Positions 35,141-46,145 of a stretch of DNA of 64,000 nucleotides are shown piece by piece (positions within the stretch are counted from its first letter, which is position 1; every line of letters begins with the position of its first letter). The stretch is taken from positions 248,001 to 312,000 of the forward strand of contig CAJQUW010008745.1 of NCBI GenBank assembly GCA_907163375.1. The letters run 5' to 3'. The DNA is from Prostheceraeus crozeri. Lineage: Eukaryota > Platyhelminthes > Polycladida > Euryleptidae. The translations under genes were made by a program, and so were the position numbers. The notes beneath the pieces were generated by a model that saw only the letters and a program-made list of their open reading frames with translations, ran no database searches and was not told where the DNA came from.

Positions 35141-37140
35141 TTTCATCGGTCCTTCCGAGGGCCCGATCACCAATTCGTTGAAGGCCACCTTATTAACAGA
35201 GAAAAGTTACAGACTGTGCCACACACAAACACTAGATTCAAGGATCTCTCTATCCTTTTTAGAAAATGAAGAAGCTCTTATTAAATTCATCTGATGAGAA
35301 AGCAACTTCATGACAAGTGTTAAACGTGTACGTTGTCCAACACAAATATTCAAAGTCCTAACTGCAATGAAATCATCATGTTTAAAGTTTTAAAGCCCAT
35401 ATGATAAGTAGGAATGATCTATTGCAGTTAAATGGTGTAAAACATAAACGTGTGTAGAGAGATGATGAATCTTAGACGTTAAGTCATGAGATTTATTTCT
35501 TCACCACCCGTCAAATGGAAATAGTAATGGTGTTAGTTACATTGGAAGAATCATCAGAGCAAAATGTTCTGTAGTAATGCAGGCAATCACAGTCATGTAT
35601 GGCTGTGTTGTTTCAAATAGTTGTTGTGTATAGCTGAAATTTCTCATATAAACGGTATCGCATCGTTTCCACGTTAGTTCATGTCAAGCAGAATGTGTCA
35701 TAAAGACTGATACATACGCGTTCTCATAAACGCTGTGACTGACTTTATGTTGAAAAATAAGTGTGAGAGTATTGCAGCTAGGAACAACGTTCCCATAGTT
35801 CAACCTTTCAAATGTATGGTCGTGACAGTGAATAAACATAGTGATGCGACTTATCTTTACACTGTAGTTTTTTCACACAACGTGGCAGTGATGTTTCATC
35901 TGAGTAAAGAAAACTTGGCGATAAACTGTGTAAATGATGGCCTCATACCGTGTACTGATGTAGATAGAGACTTCAACAAATTTCCATCAATGCATTCACA
36001 TATATTTCGATAGAGAATGAGCTTGTCCACACCCAAAGAGTGGCAAGCCTGAAACACAGAAAGAGATAATCAACGGACCTGTTTGATACTGATTTTGAAA
36101 TGAAAACATTTACGACATGTGTACAGTGACTTATTTCTCGACACATCAATCTTCCAATGATGAATTCAACATAACATACAATGATCAAGTCAATCACGCT
36201 TTCAGATGTAAATCAATTTTCAATCACGACTATTTCATGTGTCTCATCAAGACAGTCTGCTAGATCTATAAACATGATGTGATATAATTCATAAAACCTT
36301 TAGCAGAATCTGACTGCACTGAATCTCACACCGAGGAAATCAGTCATTTTTCGATTATATGTTACTAGTCTCATCAAAAAGAAAGGTTTGTAGTGACTGA
36401 ACTCTTAATACGTTCATGGCAAGCTTTTGCAAATAACGCTTCATGTACCGTTGGAATACGATCCATTTCAATGCATACTCCATGATATGCTAGTCCTACT
36501 TTCGCATTCAGTGTCTTGCCTGCATCAACAAGTTGCTTCAATCTTATTTTTACATGAATAAATCAACAGTCCTAATGCTGTAAGATGATATCTCGATGTG
36601 TCACTACTCCTACTTCTAACGATGAAACTGTTTCATACAGATTGCTACACTACCTATTGATTAAACTTTGCAAACTTAACCTTTGATTTTATGGAATATA
36701 AATCTCTAGTTTACATACAACAACTATGTCATGTGTTCTATCTTATACACTCAAAAAGACTGTTGCATCCATAAACATGGCGTGATACAATTGTGAAACC
36801 TTTTAACAGTGTTAACCTTCACACTAAATCCCATACATTCATTTCAATGCAAGCTAGTTCAATTCATTGGTAGTAACTGTAGACCTACATCTAGCCTGAG
36901 CACTATTTTTACAAATGTTTTGTGCAGATGATGCAATATTCTCAATTCAAAATAGGTTGCTAGCGTCAGCACGCCAACAGTGTTTCGTGATAGACCAGGT
37001 CATAGGTTTGCAGGACAATAGGCGTCGGTGATTGCTCGCAATTATATCTGCTGTCAGCGTGTTGGCGACAGTTTCCATTCAACTTCAGTCAATAGGGAAG
37101 ATGATGACGGAAAATCTCTGATAACCATTCAGGTCATCAC
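35141..37140. other. AT-rich non-coding interior
   Basis: No supported gene. The plus-strand base bias changes around here: lines near 33.5 kb have G above C, while those near 36.6 kb and rightward have C clearly above G. Confidence 0.5.
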
Positions 37141-37176
37141 ATCAATCATGAAAATGAACGGTAGGTTGACACAGTC

Positions 37177-37575
37177 GTGTTACAACTACCAACCGATAGT
37201 CTAAAGCGATTTGATTGCGCGAACAAGCCATTTAAAAGGCTGTATCATTTTCATATGAAGCAGAGTCTCTTGCATGTCACTATCATAGTCATGTCCGATA
37301 AGCCAAGAGCGTGCGTTATGTCATTTTGCATCGTACACCATAGAGAAGAATTCCACAGTGATATCTACGGTGAGGATATCACTGTGGAATTTATGAAGTA
37401 CTACTCATACTTCACTTTGAATAACGATATGAACCGTCGACTACAGCAAGAGGTGGACACGGTGGAAAGTGAGGAGTCGGAAGCGAATGGAGAAAGTGAG
37501 GAGGAAATGATGTGGAGTGGGAGTCGGCAGTGGAAGCGAGTGAAGAATGAATATGAGGAGATTATTGTGATATGA
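37177..37575 (+). CDS. Unrecognised acidic gene of the 13-kb element
   Basis: Open plus-strand frame. The first in-frame ATG is near 37252 (MKQSLLHVTIIVMSDKPRAC); upstream codons have no ATG, and an ATG at 37148 in another frame hints at an upstream exon. The middle reads EEFHSDIYGEDITVEFMKYY and is written on a perfect inverted repeat (37349-37391). The C-terminal half is strongly acidic (TVESEESEANGESEEEMMW) and ends EEIIVI and a stop. As at 31622, a short intron (37585-37646) and a copy of the 150-bp 3' block follow, so the two genes share a 3' organisation. Function unknown. Confidence 0.5.
   Translation: MLQLPTDSLKRFDCANKPFKRLYHFHMKQSLLHVTIIVMSDKPRACVMSFCIVHHREEFHSDIYGEDITVEFMKYYSYFTLNNDMNRRLQQEVDTVESEESEANGESEEEMMWSGSRQWKRVKNEYEEIIVI
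37349..37391. repeat. Perfect 17-bp inverted repeat inside a coding frame
   Basis: AATTCCACAGTGATATC (37349-37365), 9-nt loop, GATATCACTGTGGAATT (37375-37391). It forms a strong hairpin in the mRNA and encodes two related peptide segments on its two arms. Confidence 0.92.
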
Positions 37576-37735
37576 GATGAAGAAGTAAGAGTTTTACGCA
37601 TGCATACGAATGGCTGTCATCTCAACTCGATCATGTTTTCTTTCAGTGACGGAGTGAGGGATGGACGTTCTTTAGATCATAAAATCATCATGCAAACATA
37701 CAGCACACTGTTTCACCACATTTCCTCGTGAATGA

Positions 37736-37885
37736 ATCATGAGCTCTCATAAGAACTTCCTTCTAATGCAGCTAAAGCTGTCCCAAGCCCGCAACATATC
37801 TTCGGATATGGAATCCAAAGGGGAAGGATAAATGATGAAATGGAATGAAGGGAAGCCAAACTTGCACCACATGCAGCCACAAACA
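37736..37885 (+). repeat. 3' block, second copy
   Basis: Direct repeat of 31790-31935, about 85 % alike by eye, including CTTCTAATGCAGCTAAAG and the identical hairpin CATATC-TTCG-GATATG (37795-37810). The AATAAA of the first copy is GATAAA here. Confidence 0.75.
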
Positions 37886-37919
37886 CATTTCTATCTTCAT
37901 TAAGATGACATTCAATCAC

Positions 37920-38640
37920 CTGAATTCTAATGTGACCATCACATCCTTAGATCTCAGCAAAGTCAACTCTCTAACGTGATATGAGCTTATTAAACCTATT
38001 ATCTCTAACTTTACAAACAGTGAAATGATTCTAACATTATTTCAAACTTAACAAACAGTGAAATGATTCTTACATTATTTCAAACTTAAAAAACGACAAC
38101 TTTATTTCTAACTTTACAAACAACAACTTTGTCTCTAACTTAACAAACACAGAAATGATTCCAACATTATTTTTTACTTTGCCTATCTTACAAACTCTGA
38201 AATGATTCTAACTTTTTTTATACTTCACCTATCTTACAAAATTTACAAACAACAACTTTATTTCTAACTTTACAAATTCTGAAATGATTCTAACTTTATT
38301 TCAAACTTTACAAACATCAACTTTATTTTTAACTTTACAAACACTGAAATGCTTGTGACTATATTTTATACTTAACTTATCTTACAAACACTGAAATGAT
38401 TCTGACAAAATTCCTAACTTTACAAACAGTGAAATGGTTGATCTTATTTTACACTTTACCTATCTTACAAACACTGAAATGATTCTGACAATATTCCTAA
38501 CTTTACAAACGGTGAAATGGTCGCGACTTCATTTTACACTTTTCCTATCTTACAAACACTGAAATGATTCTGATATTATTCCCAACTTTCCAAACAGTAA
38601 AATGGTTGCAACTTTATTACTAAGTCAATCCACTGTGTTT
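37920..38640 (+). repeat. Degenerate tandem repeat, ~30-60-bp units
   Basis: Many diverged copies of CTTACAAACACTGAAATGAT, then TCTAACTTTATTTC.AACTTTAC. There are more than ten occurrences of ACAAACA.TGAAATG. It is strongly C-poor in Gs: the plus strand has almost no G outside GAAATG. No coding content. Confidence 0.8.
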
Positions 38641-40257
38641 GAAGACCCAACTTTCTGTGAAAAAAAACGACACAGTATGTACATGATATGTTATTGAAAT
38701 CCACACAGCTTTTGTGTTACACAAACAATTCATTTCAATGTGAGCTAGTCTTGCATCACTCATTTCATGCGACATAACTTTTCACTTTACTTATTCTTAC
38801 AATGTTACTGCTATGTGTTCTAAACTTTGAGATCGCTTTCACTTATATCTCACACTTTCTTCATCATATAACCAAGTGAATTAAGTTGGTGATACATTAT
38901 CTGACTAAACTCATTGAGTCACATTCTACACGAACAGATATTGCTAACATGGATCATATAAATCGCTAAGTCTTGTCATAGGGTTGACTATGCTATGGAC
39001 TTAGTGATTTATCTATGTAACTTGCACTTTTAAAACGCTAAATCCCTGAATCTTAGCACAGGGATACCTATCCTATAGATTTAGTGATTTAGCAGTTTTG
39101 CTGTGTAATTTAGTAAACTTATGTCTCTGTCGGCGTACGACTTTTAACATTCATGTAACTCGCTTGAACTAAATTCAGTTTGATGATGGATGATAAAATC
39201 CGTGCATGCAGTCAATTAGTAGAGTTTGCACTTGTCTACATTTGTGAAGACGTTTTTCCTATCACTCCTCTTACTGATTTTCTTATTTACCGTAAATCAT
39301 ATCAGCAGATCATTTAACGGTTCCAATCTGCCGAACAACATTCAGATCAACACTACAAGCGTTGTATAATTCTAAACCTCTGTATGACCCTGAATCTATC
39401 CTTAGGTTTTATTTTCTCTTTGGTCATTGTCTACCTAGAGTTTAAAGATGCTTCACATTGTAAAAGTCATACTGATGAGATATACAGATCTATCACCATG
39501 ATAATAATAGCAAACGTATAAGTAAACACATGTGAGAAAGGATATTAATTACATCGCTTATTCCCATCCATCATCATTACCTTATGTTCAGCATGATATA
39601 CTCAAGTCTTTATTGTCACACATTTTTCTCAATTCTGTTTTTCGTTTTAATACTTGGTTTGTGTTATTCAAAGCTTCATGAATTTATACAACTATTCGTC
39701 ATAACACGTCCGACGAATCCTACCTTGTACAAAACATGGATGTTAAAGTACAACACTGACTGATGAATGATGTTTGCATATTCCTAGCTTGGATAACAAG
39801 AAACTTTCATACGCTGACTATTGTATGTTTTCCTAATCAACTCTTTACACACTTATTATTCCAATCACTAAGATACATACAATGTATCCAACTCTTCCAC
39901 TGAACATGCATGAATCACATTTCAGCTCACTGCATCAAATGTAAAGTGTATAACATAATGAGCATGTAACTGTCTCTTATCAACGATATGAAACCTGTCT
40001 TTTCATCATGAAATTGAGTCTTACGTTCAAAGTCATTTTATAAAGCGAACATATGCATCATGTGTTGCATGTATTCTACACTAAAAGAGATCGTTAATTT
40101 GTGTTATCCAAAACGCTAAATCCCTAAATCCAACCGTAGGTAACCCTACCCTTTAGATGATAAATTTTAGCAATTTAGCCATGTCATTCACAAATGGCTA
40201 AGTTAATAAATGTACTAAGTCAGTTAATTAAACATGATAAACTTTATAACTACACTA
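38641..40257. other. AT-rich interior, right half, with hairpin-forming repeats
   Basis: No gene. Three related stem-loops share CGCTAAATC/GATTTAGTG-type arms: 38960-38972 with 38998-39010, 39036-39044 with 39078-39086, and a looser one at 40110-40185. The last is the inverted partner of 32511-32540. Confidence 0.6.
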
Positions 40258-40545
40258 ACGAATAAAACTTCGATGATCAAACTTTACTTTCAAAAACGTG
40301 CGTTGTGCTATAACTTTGTTCTCACAAACTTGTGTTTCATAAACTTTTAGACTACATTGTCATTTCATAAACTTCTGTTTCATAAAACGTCATGATCAAA
40401 CTTTCTAACTATGCATCAACCTGTGTTGCAGTAAAACTTTTGTACAACATGACAAACTTTCTGACTACACAAACGGAATGAAACTTCGATGATCAAACTT
40501 TACTTTCACAAACGTGTGTCACGGTAAAACTATTTGACTACACTA
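40258..40545. repeat. Diverged direct repeats, ACTTCGATGATCAAACTTTA type
   Basis: Two close copies of AAACTTCGATGATCAAACTT followed by TACTTTCA.AAACGTG (about 40263-40305 and 40482-40524), with looser versions between. Non-coding. Confidence 0.7.
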
Positions 40546-40746
40546 AACTTTGCTTATGCAAAACATGATATGCTTTCTGACTACACTAACAAGAGCTTGT
40601 TCATTAGCGAAGAGAGTAATGAGCTTGTGGTTGCGTGTGGCGCATGAATATCCTTTCCAAGTCATTCCATTTCATTTAGCCTCGGTGATAGAGACAAGCA
40701 GAACTCATGGTTCATTCTCGCATGTATGGCCAACTATCGGAAGACA

Positions 40747-41290
40747 AGTGCAATGGAGATTTTTTGAGGCAACCTGTGGCAGATAGCTAAATGTCGCCCT
40801 GGCGTTCAGAGTACAACGTTGAGACGAAAGGCAACCACTTGGAAACATGACGCAGAGAAGTTTCACAAGGATCACCATTGCCAACGTCCCGTGCAGTACT
40901 CATCGCTACGGACTTCACCGCTGTCTCGAAAGAACGCCCACCAACAGGGGGTATAACACCGAAAATCTCCGTGACTTGCACCGTCAATGATTTGATGGCC
41001 AAACATGAAACGTGTCTAAACCGTAGAGAGGGATAGCAAGCCGTGATTCACAAGCGTTTTGCAATGGAGATGTTTAGTAGCCACCCATGACAAGATAGCT
41101 AAGACTCAACCGATTGTCGCTCAAGGTGCTACGTTGAGAACTGTGTCAAATGCCAAACATGAGTTGCCCCAGAGGTTTCGCTCTAAAATATGACACACTG
41201 TCTTGCCACACGTATCACTACGGCATCATCCGCCGTCCCGAAGGAACACTCTGTCATTGGAATATTACAACGAAACTCTCCGTACCATGC
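40747..41290. repeat. Diverged ~300-bp tandem duplication at the inner edge of the right arm
   Basis: 40747-41000 and about 41060-41290 align in order: GCAATGGAGAT, AGATAGCTAA, CGTTGAGA, ATC.CTACGG, CGAA.GAAC and GAAAATCTCCGT/GAAACTCTCCGT. The second unit belongs to the inverted repeat; the first has no obvious counterpart inside the left arm. Confidence 0.65.
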
Positions 41291-42036
41291 TCGCTTTCAG
41301 TAAAAAGCCGCTTGTATAATGTAAAGACATGAGAAGACTTGCTCGTACACACTTATACATGCCCTCATTGACTTCAGCAGGGTCGAAAACCCCAGAAAAC
41401 CTCCAAAAATAACGAATTTAAATTTTAAACTTTTTAGCACTACTTAAGAAATTTTATAAGTAATCTATGACTTGACCTGAATTATGACCTCTCGAACCTT
41501 TTTTGAATCAAGTCAAAAAGACTTGTAGAAGCAAAGTTACAAGCCTTTAAAGTTATGGAGTCTTTTATGGCCTGGAGACTAGGCCATCTCCTGGCTCTTC
41601 ACTCACTCTGACACCTTAGGTGAGTGCGGCAATCGAAAAATCTGCCGGTTTTTAGAGATTTCCAATGCTATCATCGGAGCTGCGGAGTTCACATACCCGT
41701 ACCTCGACTGGCGATTGAACTGATTCCCACAAGTAGAGACTTTATATAGTTGAGAGAAGTCGGTCGAGAAGTATCACAAGTCTTTACACTCCTACCTCCC
41801 AGTCGACTTTCCTCCTGTTTCCCAAAACCTTCCATCCAAATCTGCCTGCTGGTGCCTGTCAGGAGGGGGGTCATCACTTTTTCTTCCGATTGAGCTGGAA
41901 ATCACCTTACCGATGTAGAATTGTACGTAGAATCCGAATCTGCCGTCCGTTTGTCCATCCGGACACTCCTTCACCGCGAAATAGGGCCTTTCTCATCCCA
42001 AAACGTCCAAAACCTGCACTTTCCTGACTCTGTTGT
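41030..42036. repeat. Right long inverted repeat of the 13-kb element
   Basis: Inverted counterpart of 29056-29912. It contains about 110 extra bases (roughly 41870-41978) and about 60 extra bases (roughly 41150-41210) relative to the left arm. The mirrored promoter has TTTATATA at 41741-41748 (TATATAAA on the minus strand) with its initiator around 41718-41723. Confidence 0.9.
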
Positions 42037-42213
42037 GTTTTCCTTTTTTCCACAGTCTCGTCCACTGGGGACGGTTTCCTCCTCTCGGACCCATCCCTTC
42101 CAGCACATCCTTGGCCACTTCCTTCCAGAGGGGGCTGAGTCAGCAGCGATGACTCATCGCTGCACCGCACCGCACTTCCTTTTGGGATGGGATTACTACT
42201 TCTAGCCTCCGCT

Positions 42214-42427
42214 GTCTCCAGACTTAACATCAGTTGACTTTTGGTATTGGAGAAATTTATAGCGTTTGGTTTATGCCCCAGGACAACCGCTGACAATAGC
42301 CAACCTGAAAGCCAGGATCATTCGTGCGGCGGAGTCCATCTAAACAGACGATGTATAGGCTACAGCAGGCACTTGGATCACTTACCGATCACCTCCAAAT
42401 GATTCGAGAATATCATGGGGCACATTG
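42214..42427 (+). pseudogene. mariner-type transposase, C-terminal part
   Basis: PPLSPDLTSVDFWYWRNL matches the 'WPPRSPDLTPlDFFLWG' block that holds the last catalytic Asp. It is followed by RLVYAPGQPLTIANLKARI with IRAAESI, and (next frame) LTDHLQMIREYHGAHIE with a stop. This is the complement of the N-terminal half at 28452-28905, on the same strand. A stop and a frame shift are present. The 295 bases to the right terminus appear to be 3' untranslated sequence. Confidence 0.85.
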
Positions 42428-42724
42428 AGTGACTATGAGTGTAAATGAGCATTCATGGACTTTATTTTTGCGTAAAATTTAATGTTCTCGGTAAAAATAA
42501 TTGGCTTCCATTTTTATCATTGATGATTAAGAAAGTTACAAATTTATTATAATCAACAAGCATTCAATGTCATCCTTTGAGAAGTCAAAGGATTACAACC
42601 GCACTATTTAACAAAACCTCATGATGTGTAGTTTCTACTGTGAAACTTTCAAACTAATTGGTGCAGTAGGAGGGCAATCATCTACAATTAAAGAAGTTTT
42701 TAGCGACTTTTGGGACACGCTGTA

Positions 42725-42771
42725 TATCGTCAATTATTATATTGAACAGGACTATCATCCTATACTTGGAT
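42725..42771 (-). mobile_element. LINE, right part (other side of the mariner insertion)
   Basis: Read on the minus strand, these bases encode RMIVLFNIIIDDI, the '..LLFNIyIdDl' block that precedes the RT active site. It joins in frame, across the duplicated TA, to DLLVPNTMMLVKYANDLK at 28329 and below. This shows that 28330-42724 was inserted into the LINE. Upstream text beyond about 42771 is not recognisable. Confidence 0.8.
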
Positions 42772-43790
42772 AATAGTTATATTTAGATTATCTGATGCAT
42801 CAATGATTTCATCTTTTTAATATGAGCTACAATGGTGATCATTGTTGAATTCGGAATAAGTTGATAATTGCAAAATTGGATAGATTGAAAGTGCAGGATC
42901 GATCTGAACAGGATGGATTTATTTCGTAAGCCAGTTATGAAACATAGACGCACGTCAGCTTTTTGCTTGCCATGACATTACAATTATAACTTGCAAATTT
43001 GTGTGTTGTGGAGCCAGAGTTAGGGGACGAAGAGCCACATTACTCGTATTAGTTCCTCCTCCCCTTAATGAGTTCATGATTTGCCATAGAAAAGAAGTTA
43101 GTCGTCAAGTAACTTACCGATGATGATAACCATGTCCAAGTTTCCAAATCAATCGAAGAAAATTGTTGACCAATTTTTGAAGTAGAACTGCCACAAAGTC
43201 GACTAATTCAGTTATGTTTATTGAAAAATCCACATGCTTGTAAGTTGTTTAAAATATTTTGATAATTGTACATTTAATTTATAAAAATTTCATCAAAAAG
43301 ATTTTATCTCACAGTCGGAATTCACGACTTAAGCCAATTAGTACAATATTTACAAAGTTTGTTTACGTTTTCAAATTTTAGTTTTCATTTTCATATCTCA
43401 GTTGGAACCCACATGCTGAAACAACAGAATCATTAGAAGCCATTGACTTAGTAACTGATCCGGATGATGTCAGGTTTCAAGGTTAACCTCTACAAATAAC
43501 TTGACCAGCGTTTAAACATAATCTTAGTGTTCCACTTAATGAAGCAATGGCAACAAAGCAATCTATTCAATTGAGTCCAGCACTTGAATTTTCAAATTTG
43601 TTTACTCTCGTGTTGTGCATTGAAAGAAAAGTAACTGTCGTAAGACGAAAGTTAAACAACAGATTCGACAGGGTCGGTGCCAAATTGCAATGAATTTTAA
43701 TTATCTAGAAACTCTATTGTCCTGTCACTATAATGACGTCCCACTTTATAATCTACAAGATATTTTCCCAGACTGATACAATGTTCCCAA
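42772..43790. other. Gene-poor AT-rich stretch
   Basis: No supported gene. It is presumably upstream flank of the gene at 43918. Confidence 0.4.
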
Positions 43791-43805
43791 GTTTGGATGT
43801 GTTCA

Positions 43806-43815
43806 TATAATAAAA
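43806..43815 (+). promoter_or_regulatory. Possible TATA box of the 43918 gene
   Basis: TATAATAAAA lies 112 bases upstream of the ATG, a plausible distance for a short leader. AT-richness makes chance occurrence likely. Confidence 0.3.
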
Positions 43816-43917
43816 GCATCCCTCAATTGATTTGTCAAGTGAATAAAAAGACAGCAGAAAGTTTCAAAGGCTTTATGAAGAGAACAATAAGTCTGTTGGG
43901 TTTAGCGCTTAATCTCC

Positions 43918-44658
43918 ATGGTAGATTCATCAAAAGTAAACTGCGAAGCAAATATTCTGTCATCTGCGAATCAGCTAGATATATTCTACCTCAAGGATCT
44001 CAGATCACCAAATCTCTCCATGGAGGCTGGATCGCAGTCCCCGAGATCTGGCATGGACCACGGCGTCTACTGCCTTATCCGATTTGATAGATCTCTGGCG
44101 TTTACTTACAAGAATTCCATCGTTCGTCAATATTCTATTCTTTATCGGTGCTTCTTGGGAGAAGATATTGTTTTTGTACCACAGCTGACATGCATGCATG
44201 GTCAGGAAACAAAGTCAACCGGAATTGGAATCATTTATTTTCCATCTCAACAACTGGCCAACCAGTGGCTTCAATCATCGCATGAAGTTCGTCAACCAGA
44301 TTGGATCAACAGTGCTGAAATGATTTTTATCCCGTCAAGAGCTCCATTTCGCCGAGATATGCCCATTGTAGAACTGATTGAGGTGAGCTGTTTTCATAAC
44401 GTCGACCGATTTCAAGATGAATATCTCGCTTCATTGGCTTCTGGATCGACTAATGGACGTCACAATATCGCCGCAACGCCTGAGTATTTTTGTCAGCGAG
44501 TTCGAGGCATGTATCCCGCTAAGTATTTAGTTATCAATCAGTGGAGTAGTGTTGAAGATTTGCAACGTGACAGATCTGATACTAACACACCGATGATGGA
44601 CGATATGATGTCAAACGCGGTATCAGGAGGAGTATTCGTCGCTGTTAACAACAATTAA
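43918..44658 (+). CDS. Intronless 246-aa protein, two DUF1330-like dimeric alpha/beta-barrel domains
   Basis: This is the best host-gene candidate. A single open frame starts MVDSSKVNCEANILSSANQL (ATG context CTCCATGG). After about 45 residues a first domain begins DHGVYCLIRFDRS and includes GIGIIYFPSQQLANQWLQSS. That resembles the '.i..FPs...A..W..S.ey' signature of DUF1330/ABM-type dimeric alpha/beta-barrel proteins. A second unit begins MPIVELIEVSCF and includes YLVINQWSSVEDLQRDRSDT with GGVFVAVNN at its end. Tandem units would form an intramolecular pair like the usual dimer. No signal peptide or membrane segment, so probably cytosolic. Ligand unknown. An AATAAA lies at 44779-44784. Domain assignment is by motif memory only. 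It could be a retrocopied gene, as no intron is visible. Confidence 0.7.
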   Translation: MVDSSKVNCEANILSSANQLDIFYLKDLRSPNLSMEAGSQSPRSGMDHGVYCLIRFDRSLAFTYKNSIVRQYSILYRCFLGEDIVFVPQLTCMHGQETKSTGIGIIYFPSQQLANQWLQSSHEVRQPDWINSAEMIFIPSRAPFRRDMPIVELIEVSCFHNVDRFQDEYLASLASGSTNGRHNIAATPEYFCQRVRGMYPAKYLVINQWSSVEDLQRDRSDTNTPMMDDMMSNAVSGGVFVAVNNN

Positions 44659-44778
44659 ATGAATATGTAAATGGATCAGCTGTATTCTTAAGATAACACA
44701 TAAAGCTCTTAATGTGTGTAGAAAGTTTGCTTAACTTAGTACCCCTTTCCTTCTGCATTTGAATATTGTTTATGAACT

Positions 44779-44784
44779 AATAAA
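44779..44784 (+). terminator. Polyadenylation signal AATAAA
   Basis: Canonical signal about 120 bases after the stop of the 43918 gene, consistent with a short 3' untranslated region. Confidence 0.55.
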
Positions 44785-45389
44785 CATGCATAGACTTTAA
44801 AAACAACATCTGCTACCTCTCTTCAGGTGGTGAATATTATCTTGAAGAAGTTAGAGTTACGAGCAAACATATTATATGTATATGGTACATCATCAGAGTT
44901 GCCATGTGACGATATTCTTCAATCCCATTTCTATCCAACAAATATTGCCTAAAGAATTGTGTGAGAATTCTCACATCACAGCCTAAATAAGTTTTATCAA
45001 TATTGTCAATATTTTATTGTCGTTGTCCAATAACTATCAATTGCTACAACGAGCTGCATGTGCGAAGGTGGGTAACTGTAATATAATTTCGCATCATTTT
45101 CCTCTATATAGTTGGGGAATATCTTCGCGGCATGTTGGTATGTAATGGAATACAGCATTAATGAAACCACCATCTAATACAATAAACCCATACAAATCCA
45201 AGCAACGAAGAAACATTAATTTTCCAGAGCGTCGCGTGCAACAGGATTTCATGATGTCATTTTGACTCACTCGAACATCATGACATACAAAATCATTAAA
45301 TGTTATCGTAGTTATCGTTAGCATTCATAAAGTATATGTAGGGTTGAGTGTCGACTCAAAAAATGTGTCTGTATACAGTGAAAATTTTT
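44785..45389. other. Gene-poor stretch
   Basis: Nothing recognised beyond short, unsupported open frames. Confidence 0.4.
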
Positions 45390-46145
45390 ATATGAAAAGA
45401 TTCAGTTTTTACGGAGATAACGTTCCTGTGGTCCAAAAAATTATTTGAATAGTATTTAAAAAGCTAAATTTTTGCCAATTTATATACTACAGAGATGAAG
45501 CCGCTTTTTAAGTAGTATGAAATAAGTTGGATATCAAAAGGAATGAATATTTGCTAACAAGCATCTTAAGCGGAAATTAGGCTGATGATCTAGGAAATTT
45601 CATGAACTGCAATCAATACAAGTCTCCAAGGAAAAGTTGAGAGTTTCTTGATGAGATGACATGTTTTTAATTCAATTTTCAGCGGCATGATTTCATGATT
45701 CACAATTGGTGTCATTTCTTGAATCTGAATAGTAATAGCAATGTGTACCCATTTATATACCCAAGTCAAAATTATGATTAGTTTCTATGATTATAATGCC
45801 CTGTTCCTTCAGTGGCAGGTAGTTTGTGATGTGATCACGCATAAGAAAATAATCTTATTACATGTATAATTAGGATGAGTTTTTAGCTGTGGTGACCCAT
45901 CGAATTGCTAATTTAGCACACTATATTACCTCTCCAAGTTGTCATGACATGGAGGATTTATGGAACACTTTTCCTTATTCTGTACTGCTACCATGATCAG
46001 TTAAATTCGTGTTCATTTCTGCAAAACTGCAAAAATCTACATAGCTCACAGGTGCTACCTGGTCTCGACTCATGGTCATTGAATAAAATCGAAACTGTAT
46101 ACACATTGGGGATTGCTGAGTTGTTACACTACCTAATTTACCTAC
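45390..46145 (-). repeat. Interspersed repeat family, copy C
   Basis: Reverse-strand copy of the family at 5380-6190 and 14170-15360. On the minus strand it reads CCCCAATGTGTATACAGTTT, CGATTTTATTCAATGA, TCATGTCATGAC, then GATATCCAACTTATTTCATA and GGCAAAAATTTAGC. The frame at 45944-46273 is antisense to the family and not conserved. Confidence 0.65.

Noticed and set aside
34817-35188. Minus-strand 123-codon frame
   Set aside because: Overlaps the plus-strand 78-codon frame. The plus frame agrees in strand with the neighbouring genes and ends at a designed-looking hairpin. Not fully excluded.
41907-42296. 129-codon minus-strand frame at the right arm
   Set aside because: It runs across the junction between the inner element and the mariner transposase, where the plus strand carries the real C-terminal transposase text.
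43797-44087. Overlapping frame upstream of the DUF1330-like gene
   Set aside because: Different frame, overlaps the start of the longer and better-supported frame, and has no motif.
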